From positions 1 through 35,991 of the forward strand of contig NZ_LMHC01000004.1 of the NCBI RefSeq assembly GCF_001427665.1: DNA of 35,991 bases, given 5' to 3'. This DNA is from Caulobacter sp. Root655. GTDB taxonomy: Bacteria; Pseudomonadota; Alphaproteobacteria; Caulobacterales; Caulobacteraceae. The notes beneath the pieces are model-generated. The model ran no database searches, was not told the origin of the DNA, and was given only the letters and a program-made list of their open reading frames with translations. The position numbers and the translations under genes are program-made. Positions 31,667 to 35,991 of the stretch are shown here, piece after piece. Positions within the stretch are counted from its first letter, which is position 1, and each line of letters starts with the position of its first letter.

Positions 31667-33420
31667 AGTCCCGCCTCCGGTGCGGCTTTCGGCTGCTGGG
31701 CGGCCACGGTGAAGATGTCGGCCTGGCGCCGTACGCCCAGGAACGGGGCGATGCGGTCGATGACCTTGCCAGCGGCCGGCGCGGCCACCCAGCCGCCGGT
31801 CGAGAAGCCGGCGGTGCGGGCGTTGCCCTTGGGCTCGTCCAGCAGCACCAGCACGAAATAGCGGTCGGCCTCGAGGGGGCCCTCGGTCGGGAACACGGCG
31901 GCGAAGGACGAGACCTGGCGCTGGTGGTTGTAGGCCCGGATCGCCGGGTCGTACTTCTCGCCGGTGCCGGTCTTGCCGCCCACCGACAGGCCCGGGATGT
32001 TGGCCGACTTGCCGCTACCGCCGGTGACGTTGGCGCGCATGATCTGCAGCATCTGCTGCGAGGTCTCCTCCGAGACGGCGCGCGGGCCTTCGGGGCGCAC
32101 GCCGGGCGCCATCTTGAGGATGGTCATCGGCTGTAGCGTGCCGCCGTTCAGCAGCGCGCCCATCGCCTGGGCCAGGGCCAGGGGCGAGACGTTGATGCCG
32201 TGGCCGAACGAGGTGGAGGCCACCGCGTCGTCGTCCCACTTGCGCGGGGTCAGCGGCCGGGCCGATTCCAGCAGTTCCACCTTGGCCGGCCTGGTCAGGC
32301 CCAGGGCGGTGAAGTAGCGGCTCAGCCGCTCGCCGCCGATCCGCTCGGCCAGCATGGCGGTGCCGATGTTGGACGAGTGCTGGAACACCTCGACCAGGGT
32401 CAGGATCTTCCGCGCCGCGTGGAAGTCGTGGATCGTCCGGTAGCCCAGCTTGAAGGGCTCGCGGGCGTCGAAGGTGGAGGCCGGCGTGGCCACCCCGCTG
32501 TCCAGGCCGATGGCCACGGTGAAGGCCTTGAACGTCGAGCCCATCTCGTAGACCGAGGCGGCGGCGTGGTTGACCCGGGCGGCGTCGCCGGCCTGGCCCG
32601 CCAGGTTGGCGTCGTAGTCGGGATAGCTGGTCATGCCGAGGATCTCCCCGGTATGGACGTTGGTCACCAGGCCCACGGCGCCCTTAGCCTGGAACTCGAC
32701 GGCGGCCTTGCGGACCTCGTCCTCCAGGGCGGCCTGGACACGCAGGTCGATCGACAGCGGCGTCGCGCCGTCCGGCCCCTTGGCGGCGGCGGCGCGCACC
32801 GGCTTGTCCAGCGCCCGCTCGGCCCCGGCCAGACCCTTGCCGCCCTTGTCGACGAAGCCGATGAAGTGGGCGGCGCTGGAGCCCAGCGGATAGACCCGGC
32901 GGGCCTGCTCCTCGAACTGCACGCCCGGCAGGCCCAGGTCGAAGATCGCGTCCTTCTCGGCCGGGGTCATGCCGCCGACCACGAAGCTGCGGCGCGGCGC
33001 CGACACGGCTTCGTTGACGCGCTTGGCCGGCACGGCGGGCAGGGCCTTGGCCAGGGCCAGGCGGGTGGCCTTGGCGTCCCACACTTCCTTGGGATCGACA
33101 TAGAGGGCGTAGTGGGTCAGGTCGACGGCCAGCAGCTGGCCGTTGCGGTCGACCAGGTCGCCGCGCGCGCCCTCGGTCGAGGCCAGGTAGCCGTTGCCCC
33201 CGACCTTGGAGAACACCGCCGCCCAGGTCGCGCCCAGGGCCAGAACGCAGAACGCCAGCCCGAAGATGGCCATCACGAAGAAGATGCGGATGCGGGTGTC
33301 GTCCTCGGGCCGCGCGGCGGCGCGCGAGCGCTCGAAGGCGTGCTCCAGCCGCCAGACCCGTTCGATCAGCCAGCGCCAGGCCGCGGGCGCGCCGCCGGGG
33401 GCGAGGTTGGCCAGGCTCAT
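31663..33420 (-). CDS. ftsI: Septal peptidoglycan transpeptidase FtsI (PBP3)
   Basis: A 585-residue class B penicillin-binding protein. A cytoplasmic N-terminus of about 42 residues and one membrane helix (IRIFFVMAIFGLAFCVLALGA truncated here) anchor it. The periplasmic part has the pedestal domain beginning GARGDLVDRNGQLLAVD and the transpeptidase domain with catalytic Ser295 and Lys298 in GSTFKAF, SSN at 349-351 and KTGTGE at 483-488. The C-terminal extension includes a Pro/Ala-rich end. It works with FtsW at the septum. The ftsL stop overlaps its ATG by 4 bases. Confidence 0.96.
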   Translation of the reverse strand: MSLANLAPGGAPAAWRWLIERVWRLEHAFERSRAAARPEDDTRIRIFFVMAIFGLAFCVLALGATWAAVFSKVGGNGYLASTEGARGDLVDRNGQLLAVDLTHYALYVDPKEVWDAKATRLALAKALPAVPAKRVNEAVSAPRRSFVVGGMTPAEKDAIFDLGLPGVQFEEQARRVYPLGSSAAHFIGFVDKGGKGLAGAERALDKPVRAAAAKGPDGATPLSIDLRVQAALEDEVRKAAVEFQAKGAVGLVTNVHTGEILGMTSYPDYDANLAGQAGDAARVNHAAASVYEMGSTFKAFTVAIGLDSGVATPASTFDAREPFKLGYRTIHDFHAARKILTLVEVFQHSSNIGTAMLAERIGGERLSRYFTALGLTRPAKVELLESARPLTPRKWDDDAVASTSFGHGINVSPLALAQAMGALLNGGTLQPMTILKMAPGVRPEGPRAVSEETSQQMLQIMRANVTGGSGKSANIPGLSVGGKTGTGEKYDPAIRAYNHQRQVSSFAAVFPTEGPLEADRYFVLVLLDEPKGNARTAGFSTGGWVAAPAAGKVIDRIAPFLGVRRQADIFTVAAQQPKAAPEAGL

Positions 33421-33863
33421 CGCTGAACCTCCCCGGAAGGCGGCTGGGGCGCGGGATAGTCGTCGGGCGTCGCCTCGGGCGCTTCGGCGGCGGCCGCGGC
33501 GCCGGCGGCGGCGGCCTCGGGCGGGGCCGGAGCGTGGGCGACCGGCGCGCGGCGCGCCACGTCGATCAGCGCATCCTCGGTGGTCTCGTGCTCGGGCTTG
33601 ATCGGCGCCAGCTGCAAGCTGGTGGCCAGTTGCTCGATGCGGCGCGGCTGCTCCAGATAGGCCACCTCGGCCTTGAGCAGGCGAACACGGACCTTCTCGT
33701 CGACGATCTGCTGCTCGACCGAAGCGATCTGCGCGCGCTCGCGGCCGGCGAAGGTCTTGGCCAGATAGACGCCCATCACCAGCGCGATCAGCAGGCTCAG
33801 GCACACCAGCTCCACCACCCGGAAGCCCCGCACGCGGCGCTCGAAGATGTTCGAGAGGCTCAT
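33417..33863 (-). CDS. ftsL: Cell division protein FtsL
   Basis: A 148-residue bitopic protein of the FtsQLB complex. After a short basic cytoplasmic part ([12 protein letters not shown]) comes one membrane helix ([20 protein letters not shown]), then a coiled coil ([19 protein letters not shown] and following) and an Ala/Pro/Glu-rich periplasmic tail. ATG 33861-33863 overlaps the rsmH stop as ATGA; a GTG 12 bases further upstream is a less likely start. Its place between rsmH and ftsI supports the call, since FtsL is poorly conserved in sequence. Confidence 0.92.
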   Translation of the reverse strand: MSLSNIFERRVRGFRVVELVCLSLLIALVMGVYLAKTFAGRERAQIASVEQQIVDEKVRVRLLKAEVAYLEQPRRIEQLATSLQLAPIKPEHETTEDALIDVARRAPVAHAPAPPEAAAAGAAAAAEAPEATPDDYPAPQPPSGEVQR

Positions 33864-34810
33864 GCGCCGCTCCACACGGGAGCTTGCGTCCGCATCGCGG
33901 CGCGAAGCTTCGACGAGCGAGCCCGGGGATTGACCGCCAGTTCGGCGTCGCCGGGCGCGATGGCCTTGGACGAGATCAGCTGGAAGCTGGCCGGCGCACC
34001 CTGGGCGACCGGCGGCGCGTGGCGCGAACCGCCCGGCGTGCGGCCGGCCCGCTCGGCCAGGAAATTCTTGACGATGCGGTCTTCCAGCGAATGGAAGGTG
34101 ACCACCGCCAGGCGGCCGCCAGGCTTGAGCACCCGCTCGGCGGCGACCAGGCCGGCTTCCAGCTCTTCCAGTTCCGCGTTGACCGCGATCCGCAGCCCCT
34201 GGAACGAGCGGGTGGCCGGATGGACCTTGGCGCCCTTGCGGCCGCCCAGGGCCCGCTCGATCACCGAGGCCAGGTCCAGCGTCCGCGTGAAATGCCGCTC
34301 CTCGCGACGCTTGACGATGAAGCTGGCGATGCGGCGCGAGGCGTGCTCCTCGCCGTAGACATAGAGGATGCGGGCCAGCTCGGTGTGGTCCAGGTGGTTG
34401 ACCAGGTCGGCGGCGGTCGGACCGTCGTCGCCCATGCGCATGTCCAGCGGACCGTCGCGCATGAAGGAAAAGCCGCGCTCAGCCTCGTCGAGCTGCATGG
34501 AAGACACGCCAAGATCCAGGGTCACGCCGTCGACCGACGCGTCTTCCAGATACGCGGTGATTTGCGAGAAACGGTCCTGAATCAGGCGAAAGCGACCATC
34601 AGTCGCGGCGAACTCAGTGGCGAACCGCGCGACGCTGGGATCGCGGTCGAAAGCGATGACCGAAGCGCCGGTCTCCAGGATGGCGCGGGTGTAGCCGCCG
34701 GCCCCAAAGGTGCCGTCGACGACCCTGTCGCCCGGCCCGACCGACAGGGCGTCGACCACCTCGTCGAGCAGGACGGAAACGTGTGGCGCGGGGGCGGAAA
34801 CCTCGGTCAT
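33860..34810 (-). CDS. rsmH: 16S rRNA (cytosine-1402-N4)-methyltransferase
   Basis: A 316-residue S-adenosylmethionine-dependent methyltransferase (formerly MraW) acting on C1402 of 16S r[16 protein letters not shown] begins the fold, the SAM-binding motif is [12 protein letters not shown] (about 30-41), followed by [36 protein letters not shown] and [15 protein letters not shown] 34808-34810 overlaps the mraZ stop by 4 bases; it overlaps ftsL likewise. Confidence 0.97.
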   Translation of the reverse strand: MTEVSAPAPHVSVLLDEVVDALSVGPGDRVVDGTFGAGGYTRAILETGASVIAFDRDPSVARFATEFAATDGRFRLIQDRFSQITAYLEDASVDGVTLDLGVSSMQLDEAERGFSFMRDGPLDMRMGDDGPTAADLVNHLDHTELARILYVYGEEHASRRIASFIVKRREERHFTRTLDLASVIERALGGRKGAKVHPATRSFQGLRIAVNAELEELEAGLVAAERVLKPGGRLAVVTFHSLEDRIVKNFLAERAGRTPGGSRHAPPVAQGAPASFQLISSKAIAPGDAELAVNPRARSSKLRAAMRTQAPVWSGA

Positions 34811-35274
34811 GCCGCGCCGCCGATCCGCGCGGTGCGCTGCTGGGCGCGCATCGCCGCCAGGCCGTCGCGGGCCAGTTCGCGCTGGGCGGCGCGGTGGGCC
34901 TGGAAGGCCTCGCGCGACCAGATCTGGAACCGCTCGCCCAGGCCAACCACCGCCACCCAGTCGGTCAGGCCGAACATCTCGCACAGGGTGTCGGGCAAGG
35001 TGATGCGGCCGGCGGTGTCGAACGACAGCCGCGCCATGCCGCCCAGGACGCTGGTCTCCAGGGCCGAGCGCAGCGGGTCGCCGAACGGCAGCTCCTCGAT
35101 CACGCCCTGATAGCGGTCGAACAGGCCCTTGCCGCCCGCCTCCAGACAGTCGGCCTCGATCGAGGGAAAGCAGAAGATGCCGTCGAACGGACCCGAGAGC
35201 GCGGCGCGGAAGTCCTGCGGCACGACGATGCGCCGCTTGCTGTCCAGCTGCTTCTCGAACGTCGAGAGAAACAC
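34807..35274 (-). CDS. mraZ: Transcriptional regulator MraZ
   Basis: A 155-residue protein with two SpoVT/AbrB-like domains: [18 protein letters not shown] near the start and [20 protein letters not shown] about residue 85. MraZ forms a ring and represses its own dcw operon by binding TGGGN repeats; three such boxes are at 35334-35358. The start codon is GTG (35272-35274), preceded by AGGGG. It is the first gene of the dcw cluster. The C-terminal tail is longer and more Ala/Arg-rich than in E. coli. Confidence 0.95.
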   Translation of the reverse strand: MFLSTFEKQLDSKRRIVVPQDFRAALSGPFDGIFCFPSIEADCLEAGGKGLFDRYQGVIEELPFGDPLRSALETSVLGGMARLSFDTAGRITLPDTLCEMFGLTDWVAVVGLGERFQIWSREAFQAHRAAQRELARDGLAAMRAQQRTARIGGAA

Positions 35275-35333
35275 CCCACTACCCCTGCTTGAGCCCGTCG
35301 CCGGACGCTCCGCCAGGACCGCCCTGGCGCAAT

Positions 35334-35358
35334 TGGGTTAACATGGGATTGACTGGGA
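35334..35358. promoter_or_regulatory. Three MraZ-type TGGGN boxes, 10-bp period
   Basis: TGGGT (35334-35338), TGGGA (35344-35348) and TGGGA (35354-35358) are spaced by exactly 5 bases each on the plus strand, 60-84 bases upstream of the mraZ start. This is the repeat arrangement known for MraZ operators. The boxes lie on the strand opposite to the mraZ coding strand. Confidence 0.75.
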
Positions 35359-35430
35359 AACAATGACACCGAATGCCGTTTCGCCGCGAAAACAAAGGTG
35401 TCCGGGAGTCCCTTCACAGAGCATCGAAGC

Positions 35431-35439
35431 TTATCAACA
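35431..35439 (+). promoter_or_regulatory. DnaA-box-like sequence upstream of mraZ
   Basis: TTATCAACA differs from the DnaA consensus TTATCCACA at one position. It lies between rnpB and mraZ in the AT-rich part of the 249-bp gap. A single imperfect site; significance uncertain. Confidence 0.3.
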
Positions 35440-35523
35440 GAACATACACGGAACCTGTTAAGACTTGTGGCGCGATGGACTCGGCGCGCACCCTTGCGGG
35501 CTCACAGGTTGAATGAAGTGTGA

Positions 35524-35927
35524 TGGACCAGACGGTCTATAAGCCGGGTTCTGTCTAGGCCCGTCCCTCCCGAAGGAAGAAAGGGCCCGAGACGACCATT
35601 CCTCTGGACCGTCCATCGCTGGACGGTTCTCGCGACCTACCCGGACCCTCTCAGCCAGTGACGGCCTATCCGACGCGAGGCCGGCGCGGGGTCCCTATTC
35701 GGTCTTGCTCCAGGCGGGGCTTGCCATGCCGTCCCTGTTGCCAGGTCCGCGGTGGGCTCTTACCCCACCCTTTCACCCTTCCCGCCCCGAAGGGAGGAGG
35801 TTTGCTTTCTGTGGCGCTATCCCTGGGATCGCTCCCGGCGGGCGTTACCCGCCGCCTTGTCACCGTGGAGCCCGGACTTTCCTCGACCTTCTTGCGAAGA
35901 CCGCGGCCGCCCGACCATCTGGTCCGG
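35524..35927 (-). ncRNA. rnpB: RNase P RNA (class A)
   Basis: The catalytic RNA that matures tRNA 5' ends. On the minus strand the conserved 5' P4-side sequence GAGGAAAGTCCGGGCTCCAC is at 35865-35884 and the 3' sequence ACAGAACCCGGCTTATAGACC ends near 35533; together they form the core of RNase P RNA. The ends pair as helix P1 (GGACCAGATGGTC near 35913-35925 with GACCGTCTGGTCC at 35525-35537). The length of about 404 nt suits an alphaproteobacterium. The exact ends are set from P1 and may be off by a few bases. It is transcribed toward mraZ. Confidence 0.95.
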
Positions 35928-35933
35928 GACGGT

Positions 35934-35961
35934 GTTTGACGGGTCCGGGACGGCGGGTCAA
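35934..35961 (-). promoter_or_regulatory. Probable rnpB promoter
   Basis: On the minus strand TTGACC (35956-35961) and TCAAAC (35934-35939) are separated by 16 bases, and the second element ends 7 bases before the predicted RNA 5' end. The -35 is good, the -10 weak. Confidence 0.45.
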
Positions 35962-35991
35962 CAGATAGTCGCCCGCGAGATCCCTCTCTCT

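Overview
The window looks like the chromosome of a Caulobacter-type alphaproteobacterium. Reasons: GC-rich coding DNA, an FtsZ of 510 residues with a long linker (close to the 508 of C. crescentus), a CtrA-type TTAA-N7-TTAAC site and several GANTC sites in front of ftsZ, an alphaproteobacterial RNase P RNA beside mraZ, a carboxyspermidine-type polyamine route and a Caulobacter-like flagellin end. Species cannot be fixed by reading alone.

Layout. 1-139: 3' end of a flagellin gene, then a strong terminator. 217-1826: a GNAT acetyltransferase, a small hypothetical protein and a small exported protein. 1836-6911: a tyrosine/homogentisate degradation operon on the minus strand, in transcription order HisC-family aminotransferase, hpd, hmgA, FAH-family hydrolase, Rieske protein. 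7204-9594: a carboxyspermidine synthase/decarboxylase pair. 9729-10199: an Lrp/AsnC regulator. 10431-11266: an alanine-rich lipoprotein and a second small exported protein related to the one at 1470. 11367-35274: a division and cell-wall (dcw) cluster, all minus strand, in transcription order mraZ, rsmH, ftsL, ftsI, murE, murF, mraY, murD, ftsW, murG, [accessory block], murC, murB, [M28 peptidase], ddl, ftsQ, ftsA, ftsZ. 35524-35927: rnpB.

How it works together. From mraZ to mraY the dcw genes overlap by 1-8 bases, as expected for translational coupling, and three TGGGN boxes with 10-bp period stand upstream of mraZ. From murD on the cluster becomes looser: most gaps hold palindromic repeat elements, and two foreign-looking passengers are present (a secreted M28 carboxypeptidase, and a block of exported, TetR/SRPBCC and lipoprotein genes between murG and murC). 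ftsQ, ftsA and ftsZ have sites suggesting their own cell-cycle promoters: a near-consensus CtrA site inside ddl, and CtrA, GANTC and DnaA-like sites upstream of ftsZ. The catabolic operon would take tyrosine to fumarate and acetoacetate, except that no maleylacetoacetate isomerase is in view; a palindrome upstream of it shares its 9-base half-site with the leader of the nearby lrp gene.

Most notable: a decayed 56-bp copy of the murG 3' end at 22111-22166 that, with the intact murG end at 23788-23843, brackets the SRPBCC/TetR/lipoprotein block as a direct repeat. It looks like the scar of an insertion into the dcw cluster. Others are a repeat element that appears to supply the start codon and ribosome binding site of an exported protein (21144-21698), a pair of diverged small secreted proteins, and an exact 30-bp duplication in the flagellin C-terminal region. 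No complete novel defence or mobile system was found.
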